From Pisaster brevispinus (Eukaryota > Echinodermata > Asteroidea > Forcipulatida > Asteriidae), in the NCBI GenBank assembly GCA_023634235.1, contig JAMKCF010000008.1, positions 10,496,176 to 10,560,175 of the forward strand: DNA of 64,000 nt, in the 5' to 3' direction. The notes beneath the pieces are model-generated. The model saw only the letters and a program-made list of their open reading frames with translations, did not search any database and was not told the origin of the DNA. Below, piece after piece: positions 63,480 to 64,000 of the stretch. Position numbers and translations under genes: made by a program. Position 1 is the first letter of the stretch. Each line of letters starts with the position of its first letter.

Positions 63480-64000
63480 CTGGGGATGGTGTATTGGAAA
63501 ATAAAAAGTAATTATTGCCTCATACTAAACTTGATAAAATCTTCCTATGTAATCTTTGTTGGTATTTACCTAGCTGGTTGGCCATGTTGATTATTTTGTT
63601 TATTTATTTATATATCCAAGTGGATAAACACTTTTATTGTGTGTTTCTTTCCATTTGTTGATAAGTATACGAAAAAAATTTCTGACAGAAGTAAAAGTAT
63701 CATACATTCTTCTAAAATATTGTTGTGTCCCTAAGACTAGCATGAAAGTTTATGAAATCAACATCAGAAAAAAGTAACAGCCCTAATGGTTGATGAGTGC
63801 ACCATGTTCTGTAAATTGAAAACAAGTCTTAGAGCTACTTTTGAAATTGGAAACAAAAGGAAACTCCCTGGTCATTTAAAAGACTGAAATGATTGTTACT
63901 AGAGTCAGCTCCACCAGGTGCCTGTAATAAATGCTAGTCTAATAATGTAGTGTGATTATTGAACCAAAGAGAAAACATTAGAATGTGGTAGGAATATGTA
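63480..64000. other. Intron upstream of exon A, to the window end
   Basis: AT-rich; nothing recognised except the acceptor of exon A. Confidence 0.45.

Overview
The window looks like a piece of an invertebrate animal genome, probably a marine deuterostome. I lean towards an echinoderm, but only weakly, from the style of its tRNA-derived SINEs and its DIRS elements. It is AT-rich, shows no prokaryotic gene organisation, and consists mostly of transposable elements of many ages lying in very long introns. No RNA polymerase II promoter, rRNA gene, CRISPR array or intact cellular single-exon gene was found.

The only host gene I can support runs on the minus strand across nearly the whole window. 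Seven short coding exons (63297-63479, 47228-47320, 43053-43133, 23883-24046, 11981-12139, 8212-8281, 3139-3279) have proper splice borders and matching phases. Joined, they give 297 codons without a stop and encode two consecutive pleckstrin-homology (PH)-like domains. Both ends of the gene lie outside the window. Introns are about 3.7 to 19 kb and hold everything else.

Layout from left to right: 1-3.1 kb has a relic of a DIRS gag and a 514-bp terminal-inverted-repeat MITE. 3.7-7.6 kb has arrays of a repeat of about 140 bp with a CCGGAAGT-type core. 9-14.9 kb has repeat fragments and a dead LINE. 16.5-21.9 kb has a 79-bp tandem repeat, a SINE, a hAT-like element with a large hairpin and a DIRS relic. 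22.0-22.75 kb has a tandem array of a monomer of about 145 bp with CRE-like palindromes. 25.06-29.27 kb is a 4.2-kb block repeated almost perfectly at 34.33-38.55 kb; between the copies lies a 5'-truncated Ty3/Gypsy element (29.27-34.33 kb, minus strand). The right copy runs into a DIRS-type tyrosine-recombinase retrotransposon (38.0-42.58 kb), itself split by a 1365-bp hAT-like element with a perfect 8-bp target duplication. 43.3-45.3 kb has two dead LINEs and a tRNA-like repeat; 47.8-49.1 kb has another dead LINE. 49.2-61.4 kb holds a second, plus-strand Gypsy element with a PNMA-like gag and many inactivating changes. A GC-rich DIRS element (54.4-59.9 kb) is nested in it, and that element contains a young SINE. 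61.86-63.06 kb is again the 140-bp-type array.

The coding parts of the transposons act only for their own mobility (capsid, protease, reverse transcriptase, RNase H, integrase or tyrosine recombinase), and nearly all are broken. I found no convincing new biological system. The most interesting items are the nested insertions, the A-Gypsy-A duplication, the palindrome beside the nested DIRS element, and the dispersed 140-bp-type arrays.
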